Source of the DNA: Leucaena leucocephala
Taxonomy: Eukaryota > Streptophyta > Magnoliopsida > Fabales > Fabaceae
NCBI GenBank assembly: GCA_037074615.1
Contig: CM073519.1
Location: 24,077,001 to 24,141,000, forward strand
Direction of reading: 5' to 3'
Length of the DNA stretch: 64,000 nt
Shown: piece by piece, positions 46,443-61,000 of the stretch
Layout of the letters: every line of letters begins with the position of its first letter
Numbering within the stretch: the stretch's first letter is position 1
Translations under genes and position numbers: made by a program
The notes under the pieces: model-generated
Seen by the model: only the letters and a program-made list of their open reading frames with translations
The model's database searches: none
Told to the model about the DNA's origin: nothing

Positions 46443-49400
46443 TGTCAAATCCTAATTTTTCTCTATATGTATAATACTGATAGTGGGAAGAGGTTTGGAA
46501 AGAATTATGACGATGATCAGAAGAAATAATAAAGGTTGAATGAGTCTTGAAGGAAGAGAGGGACTAAAATGAAGATTAGAAAAAGTTGAAGGCAAAAGAT
46601 GAGAGTAGAAACAAAAGTTAGGCCAAAAGTGGTAATTATCAAAAGTTTAGTGACCTAAATGTAATTAAGCAAAAGTTCATGGACAAAATATAATTGAGAA
46701 AGTTGAACCAGAAAAGGCCAAAAAATGCCCAGAATCATATTAGTCCTAAATTTTACCAGTAGATAGACATAATTTTTTTGATCAGTTTAACGCAACACAG
46801 AATTTTGATTTTAGGTGCCGATTAATTGATATGAATTCCTAAAGTTAGAAAGAATTATTACAGTATTTTGTAGACCTCAAAATCAGATAAAACTTTATGG
46901 TAAATTCCCATAATTAATATAAGAATTTATAAAATTGATAGAGTCAGAAAAGGAATCCTGTAGAATTCTTATGGGATTTTACAATGAAATAAAATACTTG
47001 ATAAATACGGTCAAAATAAATTCCTTGGAATTTGTGCCATAAAGGTAATGGACCAATACTAAGGCTCAAATGGCATCCCAAGAGGTCTAATAAGGTGGTG
47101 AAATAGTTAAGTGGGCCATAGTCCAAAGTAACCCATGAAAAGTGTGAAATTATGAAAATGCCCCTGTGTAACCAGATTATACCATTGATGGATGGAGGGC
47201 ATTTTGGTCATTCTGGACAGGCCAAAAATGTCCAAGCTAATATAAAGATGATTAGTTAGAGCCAGTCATACCCTGATGCAGTATAAAGAGGTGTGAAATG
47301 ACAATTATGTCCTTAGGGTTAATATAGTGCAAGGCAGTAAACCAAGGGCATTTCCATCATTTGCCACGGGATATGTAATTAAGTACTGACCCAGTACAAG
47401 AATGTTAATGGTAGGAAGAATCTGGATATTGCATTTAAGGTTAGAAAGCATATTATGAAATCCCAAAAAAATTATATTTACAAAACAGTTTGGTTTTTGT
47501 GTAATCAGACTGAGCCATTACTGGATTGGACTAGAATTTTTTTAGAATCTTCCCCCATTGTAATTTTTCCACCTAGCCCTATGAAGTGTCCTTTAATGAT
47601 GTCATGGTTGATGTCATAAATCTCCTTTTGAAAAAGGAAAATCCAAGATTAAATGTGAGCTATTAGATCAAATAGTGTACAAACTAATATTGGCTATTGA
47701 TTTTCCATGAGATTTTTCTATAAATACCCCCTCAAATCTGATTTAAAATCATGGAACATTAACCCTTGGGGAAACTCTTGTAAAATGAAAACTCAAGCCA
47801 AGACAAAGAAGATTCAAGGTGCCAAAGTTCAAGCAAGCTAGAGATTAAAGGTAAGCAATCTATCCTAGCTTATTTTCCTTTGATTTGGGAGGTTGAACTT
47901 AAGATTTTCTTGGGGGAAAGTTGAGTTTTCTATAAGGTGTTGTGCTGTCAAAAAATGTTAAGATGACAGGAGAGAGAAGAAATTAAAGTTAGAATTATAT
48001 GATTGAAGCTTAAACAAGCTAGTGCAATGATTGGTTGTTGAATCAAGTTGATATTCTTGACTTTGCCATGATTGAACTAGTTCAGTTTTCACTGTTCATG
48101 ATGGAAGGAAATGGAATTTCAATGATCTAATGCTTCCATTGGATTTATATGATGATTTTGTGTAGGATTGGAAAGGTTTTGAACCTTGGAAGCATGAAAT
48201 TCCAACATTGTAGTTTTTGAAATCCTTCTCTATTACTGTTCACTCGCATGAACAGTGATTGAAATTTTATAATTCTGATACTTCCAATGGTTTTAAAATG
48301 AAAAGTTATGTGGGATAAAGTGAAGAAACAAGTATGGGAAGCATTAGAATTAAAATGAAAATTTTTGAAAGAAAAGAGGGTGTTATGTAATTCTGTATAG
48401 AATAGTGCATAGGAGTTGGAATTTCGTGATTCTAAGATCATAAATGGATTAAAAAGATAAAATTGTGTAGGGTGAAGTCAAGACATCAATTAGTTCAAAG
48501 GCCAAGTTGATTAGTGAAGAATAGAGAAAGTTATGTTAGTAAAGAGTTAAGAATTTATCAAGGATAGTCTTGAACATTGTTGGAGTTCATGGTCCTAATG
48601 AATTATGTGATGAATATGAATGTATTTAGGACATTGAAATATCCAAGAATATGTTGGAAGTGATTGACTAAAAGGTTTCATGGTTGGAAGGCTAGGGAGC
48701 AAGTACAAAAGATCAAGAGAAAAGCTTAAGTGCAAGGTAGTGGACTTGCCTCTTTATATGCTTGATGTGGTATGCTTAAGTGTTGACATGTATATGATTA
48801 TTGAATGATGTTGTGACATGATAAATCATGTTGAATATGTTATGAATAACATGTTTCCCATGGCCATGTACTTTTATGGAAAGGTAGATAGCATGATGGC
48901 AGGTCACTAATTAAAGAAAGTTTAATGAAATGACATATCTGCATTAGCATCCATCTTGCATATTTAAGTGGTAATGTTTGCTACTGAGGTTCCCTAGAAT
49001 CTCACCCTCCCATAACCAACCAATTTAGGTCAAGCATGAAGGAAAATGCATCGAGAAGAGCTAAAGCATAGAAGAAGGAAAGTGAAGTATTTAAGATTCT
49101 AGCATATGCTATGCATGTTCCATGAATGTGAATGCCATGTAAGGTGTCTTTTTATGTATTGTTATGTAGTATCCATTATATGTAAAGAAAATGTATAAAA
49201 GAATTAGGGCATAACCCCATGATGTATATGAATGCATGAAAGGAAAAAGAGATGGCTTATGCATGCTGGAACAATTAATAACAGTGAAAGAAAGAAAGCT
49301 GAAATGGTAAAAACGTAGGTCCTAAAGCAGTTTTGTTGTGTCTTCAGTTTGACCTAGAACATGAAGGAATTAATCCACAAAATTTTATGAACATTTAGTA

Positions 49401-49756
49401 CACATCCAGATCTTTAAATTCATAGGTAATACACCTCATTTGGATGTGTATATCAAGAGTAATTAATTTCTAAATTTAAGAGACAGAATCTAGAATTTCC
49501 AGAATTTGCCATATGAACAGTAAAAAGTAATGATTTAACTGTATCAATTGGCAAGGCAAATGTCCAGTTTTATATTTTTTTTCCCTTAAAGCGCTTTGAA
49601 TGGGATACAATTAGAAATTTTGATCACCTCCATACGATTTTTCTATAGTTAGTTATGAATTTTTAAATTGAACTGTAAATCTGGAAATTACCAAGTGAAC
49701 AGTACCCAATAAGTAAGTTTTAAAATTTTAATTTTTGGGCTAATGTAATGCTTCCA
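46443..49756 (+). mobile_element. Long-LTR copy (sense), interrupted at 49,756
   Basis: It starts tgtcaaatcctaatttttct and follows the family order with TATA box 47,719-47,726 and GTAAGC at 47,851. At 49,756 it is cut, about 50 bp before its expected end, by the start of an antisense LTR. It inserted into the gypsy pol end (flank ctact). The rest should lie beyond the right end of the interrupting element, outside the window. Confidence 0.82.
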
Positions 49757-52700
49757 TGTAACATCCTTACTTTTATACATCTTAGGGACCATTCAGTAGC
49801 ATTTGGAACTACTTACAAGACCTTAGAAGTCCATTAGCCAAATCTGGAATTTTATTCTTTCTTGGGTTACTGTTCATATGGTAATCTAGATTACGCAACA
49901 AACTTCGAAAAATCATAATTAATTCTAAACAAATCGAAATGAAGTGGTTAAAAAAGCTATATGAAGATACATCTTGAAATTTAAGGAAAAAATCATTTCC
50001 AGATCAAATGACTCGTCAATTAATACAGTTTGTTAGCCAAAGTTTACTATTCATTTGGTCAAAAATCCTGGAAACAGATTCTTGTCCCTTACTTTGGAAA
50101 ATCAGTTCTCTTTGTACAGACATCCAAATAAAGCATTATTGGTGTCAAAACTAAGCTTGGCATGTCATCTAAATGTCTATAAAATTTCATACATTTATTC
50201 TATCATTTACTATTTTTCTTTACATCATGACCATCACTACTTACATTGGTCATACAGCAACGTTACACATTTACATAACATATATACCATCCAATCCCTA
50301 GCTTTTCTTCATGCTTCATCATCCTCTTTCATTATTCACAGACTTATGGAATTGGGTTTCATGAAAAGGAATGAGATTTCTGGGGAAATCTCAATAGCAA
50401 ACATTACTAAACAATGCATACATTAATGTAGATACTTGTGCTTGCTTGTGAAAGTGTTAACATTGTGTAATGTGTATGCTTCCATGTAACATAGAAAATA
50501 CAATTGGCCAAAGTAATCATAGGAACAGATCTTCATACATAAGCACATATGCAACACAATTCAACAAAGCCATAGCACATCAAGCATAACATTCAATGCA
50601 TACAAGTTTAGGATAAGTTTACTACCTCATATACTTGATTTCTTTCACATTATCTTGCTTCTTTCTTCTCACTTCTCTTGGATATGTGGCTGCCTCTTTT
50701 GGAGAATATAAATCAATCCCTAACATCACATAACCATTCATCCATCATCATCTAATGTCCTTGAGCATTAAACTCACTTTAACTAACATAACTTCCTCTT
50801 GAACATTAAGCTCACTTATTTTCCTTAATCTTAACTAATGGACTTGGCCTTTGAATCAATTGATATCTTGACTTTAACCTACACAATTTCATCTCTTCAA
50901 TCCATCTATGAGCTTAGAATAATGAAATTCCCGCTCCTTCATTGCCTGTTGTACAGAACTGAACATATGCATACAATTCTTTCAAAAATTATAATATTGA
51001 TTCTAATGCTTTTGATACTTGTTTCTCCACTTTACCCACACAAATTTTCATTTTAAAACCAGTGGAAGCATCAAAATTATGAAATTCTAATAACTGTTCA
51101 TGCGAGTGAACAGTAATTGTGAAGAATTTCAAAAACTACAATCTTGGAATATCAATGCTTCTAAGGTTCAAAACTTTTCCAACCCTGCAAAAAAACATCA
51201 TATAAATTCAATGGAAGCATTAAATCATTGAAATTCCATTTCCTTCCCTCATGAACAGTGCATTCCAAATAAGTTCAACCATAGCAAAGTCAAGAATATC
51301 AACTTGTTCAACAACCAACCACTTAACTAGCTTGTTTAAGCTTCAATCATATGCCTCTAACTTTAATTTCTTCGTTTTTCCTTTCATCTAAGGTTTTTGG
51401 GCAGCACAACACCTTAGAGAAAACTTGAATTTTCTCCCATGAAAACCCTAAGTTCAATCTCCCAAATCAAAAGAAAACAAGCTAAGATAGATTGCTTACC
51501 TTTAATCTCTGGCTTACTTGAACTATGGAACCTTGAATCTTCTTTGTCTTGGCTTGAGTTTCCATTTTGCAAGAGTTTCCCCAAGGTATCACAAGCTCAT
51601 GGTTTGGACCATATTTTAGGGGGTATTTATAGAAAAATTTATGGAAAATCAATTGCCAAGATTACTTTGTGCACTATTTGATCTAAAGGCCCACATTTAA
51701 TATTGGATTTAACTTTTTCAAAAATAATAATTATGACATCATCCATAACATCAAAAGGGACAACTCAAGGGACACCTCATGAGACATGTGGTGAAATTCT
51801 CATGGTAGGAAGACTCTGGAAAAATTCTAGTCCAGGCCGGTACTGATCAGAACAGTTTCACCAAAAATCATACTATTTTCTGTTCCTAATTTTTATAATA
51901 TACCAGGATATGTATTATGTCTTGAAAATCAATGTCTAGGCTTCTCATACCATTGACATTGTTATGCTGAGTATTTATCTACCATCTATCCCTTGGGAAA
52001 TGACCAAAATACCCTTGGTGTCCTTTCTTACACTATATTGACCCTAAGGGTAAAATTGTCTCTTCACCATTCTTTGAACTGCCTCAGGGCCTATACTAGA
52101 TCTAAATAATCATACTTAGGCTATATCCCACATTTTTAACCTGTCACAGATGACCAAAATACCCTCCATCCATCTTTGGTACAATCTGGGCATCTAGGGG
52201 CATCATCATGGGCGTATATATGAGGTCATATGATCTCATTCTATCCAAGCTTATTTACATATAAGTTCCACTATCAGATCACGAGTGTTTTCAAACTCCC
52301 ATCAAAATTCACTAATATGTGATTAACTTTTTATACAGAACTTCTTCTGGGGTTCTATCAGTTCTAGGACATCTGACATTATAGGGCATATTTTCCTATA
52401 ATTCCCCCACTTATATCTGAAGTCCATGAAATCTGATAAAATTTTAGATAACTTTCAGACTATTAGATAAATATATGTTGTCTGGATCCCTAATAAATTT
52501 TCTGTATCATTCTAGATTGACTAGCGTATCTTCCTCTATTTACTAATGGAATATCGGACTAAAATACTTCCACGCAGTTCTAACCCTTTTCAGGCTGACC
52601 TTTCTATAATTACAATTTTACCCTTGAACTTTTTTACTTAATTACATTTAAGTCCCTTAACTTTTGGAAATTATCACTTTTGGCCCAACTTTTGTTTCTA

Positions 52701-52863
52701 CTTTAACTTTTGGCCTTTAAACTTTTCTAATTTTTGTTTAGGTCACTTTCTTCCTTCAAGACTCATTTAACCTCTATTATTTCTTCTGATCATCGTCATA
52801 ATCCTTTCTAAACCTCTTTCCTCTATAAGTATTATACAGATCAGGAAAAATTAGGATATGACA
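49757..52863 (-). mobile_element. 3' LTR of a minus-strand LARD-like element
   Basis: The plus strand starts tgtaacatccttactttta and ends aggatatgaca, 3,107 bp. In the minus sense it begins TGTCATATCC, directly preceded by a purine tract (52,880-52,864), so it is the 3' LTR. TATA box at 51,631-51,624 and splice-donor-like GTAAGC at 51,499 on the minus strand. The outer flank on the left is ttcca; the partner flank is beyond the window. Confidence 0.85.
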
Positions 52864-52893
52864 TTTCTACCCCCTTAAAATAAATTCCGTCCT
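52864..52893 (-). other. Polypurine tract and pol-end signature of the LARD-like element
   Basis: The minus strand reads aagggggtagaaa immediately before the LTR start TGTCATATCC, preceded by a 'gaggacggaatttattttaa' block. This arrangement is familiar from the 3' end of Tekay/Del-type chromoviruses and suggests that the non-coding family derives its 3' end from such an element. Confidence 0.65.
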
Positions 52894-53074
52894 CAAAATT
52901 TACTCAACACCTCAATCAAGGATTGGGGTATCTATCTCTTATCTTTTATCTTGACATCTTAGAAGAGTACTTTTCATATCCACAATTCTTTATATCTTTA
53001 CTATGATCATTCTTCTATTGTGAATCAACTTAATCAGAGTTGAAGTCTAGTTCATTCTATTACTTACTTTCTTA
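52894..53074 (-). mobile_element. LARD-like internal region, 3' end, non-coding
   Basis: A short internal stretch lies between the purine tract and the solo LTR at 53,080. No integrase or chromodomain reading is visible where an autonomous Tekay element would have it. Confidence 0.5.
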
Positions 53075-53079
53075 CTGTA

Positions 53080-56000
53080 TGTTGTATCCTAATTTTTCCC
53101 TATCCGTATAGTATTGATAGTGGAAGGAGGTTTGGAAAGGATTATGACAAAGATCATAAGAAATAATAAAGGTTAGATGATTCCTTAAGGAAGATAATGA
53201 CTAAAATGAAAAGTAGAAACAAAAGTTGGGCCAAAAGTGGTAATTTTCAAAAGTTAAGGGACTTAAATGTAATTAAGTAAAAAGTTCAAGAGCAAAATTG
53301 TAATTATAGAAAGATCAGCCTGAAAAGGTTTATAACTGCCCAAAATTTTTTCAGTACCACATTCCATCAGTAAATAGAGGAAGATATGCTGGTTAATTTG
53401 GCACGATATAGAAATTTTATTAGGGCTCTAGACAGCAGAAAATTATCTAATAGTCTAAAAGTTATATGAATTTTTATCAGATTCCATGGATATCAGATAT
53501 AAGTGGGGGAATTACAGGAAAGTGTGCCTTATAGTGTCAGATGTTATGAATCTGACAGAACCCCAAAAGAAGTCCTGTATAAAAAGTTATTCCTATAATA
53601 ATAAATTTTGATGGGAGTTTGATAACACCCATGATTCGATAATGGAACTTATCGGTATATGACCCTGGATAGAATGAGATAAGATGACCTCATATATAGG
53701 CCCATGATGACACTAAGGAGGGTCCAAAACCTAGGGTACCAGTTCATCAGTAGAAGGGGCTAGTGTCCAGAAAAGGTACAAAATTACAAAAATGCCCCTG
53801 GATGCCCATACTGTACCAGTGATGGATGGAGGGCATTTTGGTCATTCTAGATAGGCCAAAAATGTGTCATATATTATAAAGAGGATTATTTAGAGTCTCG
53901 ATACACCCTGAGGTAGTATAAAGAGGTGTGAAATGACAATTATGCCCTTAAGGTTAATGTAGTGCAAGAAAGGACACCAAGGGTATTTTGGTCATTTCCT
54001 AAGGAATGGATGGCAGATAAATATTCAGTATAATCATGTTAATGGTATGAGAAGCCTAGATATTGATTTCTAGGACAGAATACATATCCTGGTATATTAT
54101 AAAAAATTTAGAACAGAAAGTAGTCCTATTGTTATGAAACTGCTCCGATCGGTACCATATTAGACTATAATTTTTCTAGAAGCTTCCTTACACTATGAGC
54201 ATGCCACATACCCCCATGAGGTGTCCCACATGATGTCATAATTATTCTTGTATGAAAAAGTTAAATCCAAGATTAAATATGGGCCTTTAGATCAAATAGT
54301 AACTAAATCAATCTTGGCCATTAATTTTTCATGGATTTTGGCTATAAATACCTCCTCATTCTGTATCAAAACAGTGGCTTCATGGACCCTTGGGGAAAAT
54401 CTTGCAAAATAAAAACTCAAGCCAAGACAAAGAAGATTCAAGGTTCCAAAGTTCAAGCAAGCTAGATATTAAAGGTAAGCAATCTCTCCTAGCTTATTTT
54501 CCTTTGATTTGGGAGCTTGAACTTAGGGTTTTTATCGGGAAAAGTTGAGTTTTCTCTAAGGGGAGGTGCTGCCCAATGACCTTAAAGGAAAGGGGAAAGA
54601 AGAAATTAAAGTTAGAACCATATGATTGAAGCTTAAACAAGCTAGTTAAGTGGTTGATTGTTGAATCAAATTGATATTCTTGACTTTGCCAAGAGTGAAC
54701 CTGTTTGGTCTGCACTTTTCATGAGGGAAGGAAATTAAATTTCAATGATTTAATGCTTCCATTGAGTTTATATGATAATTTTGTGTAGTATTGGAAACGT
54801 TTTGAACCTTAGAAACATTAAAATCTCAAGGTTGTAGTCTTTGAGATTCCTTACGATTACTGTTCACTTGCATGAACAGTGATTGGCATTTAATGATTTT
54901 GATGGTTCCAATGGTTTTAAAATGAAAATTTGTGTGGGGTAAAGTGGAGAAACAAGTATGGGAAGCATTAGAATTAAAATGAGAATTTTTGAAAGAATTG
55001 TATGCTTATGTTCAGTTCTATACAGCAGGCCATGAAGGAGCTAGAATTTCATGATTCTAAGCTTGTAAATGCATTCAAAATATGAAATTGTGTAGGGTAC
55101 AGTTAAGACATCAATTGGTGCAAGAGCCAAGTGGATTAGTGAAGATTAGAGAAGGTTATGACAATAAAGAGTGTAACAAGTTATGTCTTGAACATGGTTG
55201 GAGTTCATGAGTCCTAATGAGTTATGTGATGAATACGAATGTGTTTAGGACCATGAAACATCCAAGAAAATGTTGGGAAGTGATGGACATAAAGGCTTCA
55301 TGGTTGGAAAGCTAGGGAGCACGTGCAAAAGATCAAGAGAAAAGCTTAAGTGCAAGGTAGTGAACTTACCTCTTTATGTGCTTGATGTGGTATGCTTATG
55401 TGTTGACATGTATATGATATTTGAATGATGTTGTGAGATGATAAATGATGTTGAATGTATTGTGAATAACATGTTTTCCATGGCCATGCACTTTATGTAA
55501 GAGTATATAGCATGATGGCATGTCACTAATCAAAGAAAGTTTAATGAAATTACATATCATGCATTAGCATCCATCTTGCATATCTAAGTGGTAATGTTTG
55601 CTTCTGAGATTCCCTAGAATCTCACTCTCCCATAACCAACCAATTTAGCTCAAGCATGATGGATAATGTATGCATGGAGAAGAGCTAAAGCATGGAAAAG
55701 AAAAGTGAAGTATTTAAGATGTTAGCATATGCTATGAACTTTCCATGTATGTCAAAGCCATGTAAAGTATCTATTTATGTGATGAGATTGTATGAAACAA
55801 TTATTGTATAACCCCATGATGTATATGAATTCAGGAAAGTCAAAAGAGATGATTTCTGTGTGCTGGAAAAATTATGGAAAGTGAAAGAAAGGAAACTGAA
55901 ATGGTAAAAACGTAGGTCCTAAAGCAGTTTTGTTGTGGCTTTAGTTTGACCTAGCAAATGTAGGAATTATTTCACGAAATATTATGAGCATGTAGTACAC

Positions 56001-56407
56001 ATCCAGAGATTTAAATGCATAGGTAGAACGTTTCATTTGGATTTGTATATTAAGAGAAATGAATTTCCAAAATATGGGACCATAATCTGTTTCCAGAGTT
56101 TTTGACCAAATGAACAGTAAATTTTGGCAAATAAACTGTATTGATTGGCTAATCATTTGGTATGAAAATTATTTTTCCCTTAAAGTTTAAGATGTTATCT
56201 TTAGGTAGATTTTTGAACCACTTCATTTTGAGTTTTCTATAATTAATTATGATTTTTTGAATTTTGTTGCGTAATCTAGAATGCCATATGAATAGTAACC
56301 CGATAAAGAGTAAAATTCTAGATTTGGCTAATGGACTTCCAAGGTCTTATAAGTGGTTCTAAATGCTACTGAATGGTCCTAAGACGTATGAAAGTAAGAA
56401 TGTTACA
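53080..56407 (+). mobile_element. Solo LTR of long-LTR family (sense), imperfect TSD CTGTA/CTATA
   Basis: The 3,328-bp unit starts tgttgtatcctaatttttcc and ends aagaatgttaca. Flanks are ctgta (53,075-53,079) and ctata (56,408-56,412), identical at four of five positions. TATA box 54,343-54,350, GTAAGC at 54,475. It interrupts the LARD-like internal region. Confidence 0.82.
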
Positions 56408-56412
56408 CTATA

Positions 56413-58091
56413 CATCTAACTACATATGGATTTCTCACCATACTAAACTTGTGAGTAGTGTCCATTTTTTTCATATTAAACTCTCTCATATACTACTATA
56501 CTCTGGAGTTTCTAGTAATGATTCATCATACTTCTTAGAGCAATTACTTATTGCTCATATGGGTATCTAGCAGAATTCTCTGAACATCTGCAAAACTTTA
56601 TCTCTCATTTTCATGTCATCATACTTCTCATTATCTCTAATAACTCATCATAATACAGAGAGAGGATTTATGTCAAATCTAACATGCATATAGGAGCACA
56701 TAGGACTTGTGTTAGAGAGAGGACTCATTTTCATTGCTTCACTACTAAATAAGAGCATATAGGAGCATATAGGAGCACATACTCTAACATGCATAATGCC
56801 TGGCCAACATATTGCAAGACTATATTCCTGCCCATGAATGCAAAGCTTAAGCATTCCTTCTCTTGATATGCAGAGCTCTAATGCTCAGAGCTTACACAGC
56901 TCTATCACATAGAGCTTGCACTACTCTAACATTTGGAACTTTAGCATATTTTACAAATATAATATAATGCTTGGCATTTTATGCAAGGAGTGAAAGCTCT
57001 CACTTGCTACTTTATCTGTAACATAACATTTAAACATCTTATCCCTTTCAAAAAGGGAGTCTCTCTACCTGTTTACAAAGCTAGCTACAAAGCCACTTTG
57101 TATTGTACTTTTCATGATGTATCATGGCATATCTAGCCAAATCTGGCTATATCATGGTCTATATTGCCTTATCATGATGTATTATGAGATACCATAAGTC
57201 TAACATTCTCTTTAACTTATAGCTTTGCTAGCTTTTGAGAAATCTAAATATTTCCTTTCAAATCTATTTCATTTGGACTTGACATAAGGGTTCTGTTCTC
57301 TTACCATTCATAACCCTTTATGACTTTTTTATAGCTCTCTCTATCATTTTACATAACTCTGTGCATATATGCCAAACTTCTGTGGCATTCACACCCTTTC
57401 TCATCACTTCCCAGGGGTCATCCATCTTTGGGCTACTCTTGCCTGAGTACGCTTAACTGAAAAATGCAGATAAAAATCTCAAGTACTAGTGCTAACAAGC
57501 TCCAACCTTAGTACTTTACTATCTTAGACCCTTCTTATACTGTCTCTCTTGGGTCTATCTGGCCTTCTAATCTCTTTATCTTCATCTGGAAGATATATTT
57601 GTCCCTCATTCTTATTTTATGTAAACTCATCTTAGGGATCTCTTTATTATTATTTGAGCCCTTCTCATATCTTATGAGATATTATCATAAATTCTTGGTA
57701 CTTAGGATTAACAACTTTAACTTTGCTCACTTAGTTCCTGTTGCGTGTAAGAAGATTCTAAGTTCAGTCCCTAATAGTAATAAGGCTATATGAAATTAAC
57801 ATCATGGGTACTCTCTCTGTTATGAGTTAACCAACTTGTGAAGCTTCTCTACCTTTTCCTTTTCTTTGGTATTCGTCCTTCTAAAGAAATATTGTACTTA
57901 TGGCTCATTACTTTCTTTCTTAGACTAGGTCTACTGTGACCCTTGAGATCTACTGCGATCATCTGTAAGCCTCTTTAGGATATAACTGGGACCCTAGAAT
58001 TACATTTTGTGTGAGCCATGATAGGATCTAATTACAATCCTCCAGAATCTACTGTGATTCTATTGTACTATATTCTCATCTCTGGAAGACC
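56413..58091 (-). mobile_element. LARD-like internal domain, middle part, non-coding
   Basis: A 1.7-kb stretch holds no reading frame with recognisable retroelement motifs on either strand. A locally repetitive part at 56,675-56,805 has several 'ataggagcacata' and 'ctaacatgcata' copies. By position it belongs to the minus-strand element whose 3' LTR is at 49,757. Confidence 0.55.
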
Positions 58092-58096
58092 TAAAC

Positions 58097-61000
58097 TATA
58101 ACATCCTTACTTTTATACGTCTTAGGGACCATTCAGTAGCATTTAGAACAACTTACAAGACCTTAGGAGTCCATTAGCCAAATCTGGAATTTTACTCTTT
58201 CTTGTGTTACTGTTCATATGGTATTTCAGATTATGCAATGAATTCAAAAAATCATAATTAATTCTAGAAAAATCAAAATGAAGTGGTTCAAAAATATACG
58301 GGAAGATAACATCTTGAACTTTAAGGAAAAATAATTTCCAGACCAAATGATTAGCCAATTGATACAGTTTATTCGTTGAAGTTTACTGTTTATTTAGTCA
58401 AAAACTCTTGAAACATATTCTAGTCCCTTACTTTGGAAATTCATTTCTCTTCATATACACATCCAAATGAAACGTTATACCTATGCACTTAAATCTCTAG
58501 ATGTGTACTACATGCTCATAAAATTTCATGAAATAATTCCTTCATTTGCGAGGTCAAACTGAAGCCACAATAAAACTGCTTCAGGACCTATGTTTTTATC
58601 ATTTCAGTTTCCTTTCTTTCACTTTCCATAATTGTTCCAGCATACATAAATAATCTCTTTAGCCTTTTCTGAATTCATATACATCATGGGGTTATAAAAT
58701 AATTGTTTCATACAATCTCATCACATAAGAAAGTGCATAGCATATGCTAACGTCTTAAATACTTCACTTTTGTTCTTCCATGCTTTAGCTCTTCTCCATG
58801 CATACATTATCCATCATACTTGACCTAAATTGGTTGGTTATGGGAGAGTGAGATTCTACGGAATCTCAGTAGCAAACATTGCCACTTAAATATGCAAGAT
58901 GGATGCTAATGTATGATATGTAAGTTCATTAAAATTTCTTTGATTAGTGACATTCTATCATGCTATATACTTTTGCATAAAATGCATGGCCATGGAAAAT
59001 ATGTTCTTCACAATACATTCAACATCATTTACCATGTCACAACATCATTCAACTATCACATACATGTCAACACATAAGCATACCACATCAAGCACATAAA
59101 GAGGTAAGTTCACTACCTTGCACTTAAGCTTTCCTCTTGATCTTTTGCACTTGCTCCCTAGCTTCCCAACCATGAAGTCTTTATGTCAATCACTTCCCAA
59201 CATGTTCTTGGATGTTTCATGGTCCTAAACACATTCATTTTCATCACATAACTCATTAGGACTCGCGAACTCCAACCATATTCAAGACTAACTTTGTTAC
59301 ACTCTTTATTGTCATAACCTTCTCTAATCTTCGCTAATCCACTTGGCTCTTGAACCAATTGATATCTTGACTTTACCCTGCAAAATTTCATCTTTTGAAT
59401 CCATTTATGAGCTTAGAATCATGAAATTCTAGCTCCTTCATGGCCTGCTATACAGAACTGAACATAAGCATACAATTCTTTCAAAAATTCTCATTTTGAT
59501 TCTAATGCTTCCCATACTTGGTTCTCCACTTTACCTCACACAACTTTTCATTTTTAAAACCATTAGAACCATCAAAATCATGAAATTTGAATCACTATTC
59601 ATGCGAGTGAACAGTAACAGTAAGGAATCTCAAAGGCTATAACCTTGAGATTTTAATATTTCCATGGTTCAAAACGTTTCCAATCCTACACAAAATCTTC
59701 ATATAAATTCAATGGAAGCATTAAATCATTGAAATTCCATTTCTTTCCCTCATGAACAGTGCAGACCAAGCAGATTCACTCTTGGAAAAGTCAAGAATAT
59801 CAACTTGATTCAACAACCAATCACTTAACTAGCTTGTTTAAGCTTCAATCATATGCTTCTAACTTTAATTTCTACTTTCCCCTTTCATGTAAGGTCTTTG
59901 GGAAGCACCACCCCTTAGAGAAAACTCAACTTTTTCCCCATGAAAAGCCTAAGTTCAAGCTCCCAAATCAAAGGAAAATAAGCTAGGAGAGATTGCTTAC
60001 CTTTAATCTCTAGCTTGCTTGAACTTTGGTACCTTGAATCTTCTTTGTCTTGGCTTGAGTTTTCATTTTGCAAGAGTTTCCCCAAGGGTCCATGAAGCCA
60101 CGGTTTTGCTGCAGAATTGAGGGGGTATTTATAGCCAAAATCTATGGAAAATGAATGCCCAAGATTGATTTGGTTACTATTTGATCTAAAGGCTCACATT
60201 TAATCTTGAATTTAACTTTTTCCATAAAGAATAATTATGACATCATGTGAGACAGCTCAAGGGACACCTCATGGGGGTATGTGGTGTGCTCACCATGCTA
60301 GGAAGCTTCTAGAAAAATTCCAGTCCAATCCGGCACCGATCGGAGCAGTTTCACAATAACCGGACTATTTTCTGTTCCTAATTTTTTATAATATTCCAGG
60401 ATATGTATTCTATCCTAGAAATCAATGTCTAGGCTTCTCATACCCTTGACATGGTTATACTAAATATTTATCAGTCATCCATCCCTTGGAAAATGACAAA
60501 AATACCCTTGGTGTCCTTTCTTACCCTATATTGACCATAAGGGTAAAATCGTCTTTTTATCCCTCTTTTTACTGCCTTAGGGCCTATACTGGCTCTAACT
60601 AATCACATTTATACTATATGCCACGTTTTTAGCCTACCCTAGATGACCAAAATGCCCTCCATCTATCACTTGTACAATATGGGCATCCAGGGGCATTTTC
60701 ATAATTTTGCACTTTTTCTGGACACTGGCCTCTTCTACTGATGAACTGGTACCCTAGGTTTTGGGCCCTCCTTGGCGTCATCATAGGCCCATATATGAGG
60801 TCATCTTGTCTCATTTCATCTAGGCTTATTTACTGATAAATTCTATTATCGAATCACGGGTGGCTTCAAACTCCCGTCAAAATTCACTGTTATGGGAATA
60901 ACTTTTTGTACAGGACTTCTTTCGGGGTTCTGTCAGATTCATAACATATGACACTGTAGGGTACACTTTCCTGTAATTCCCCTACTTATATCTGATATCC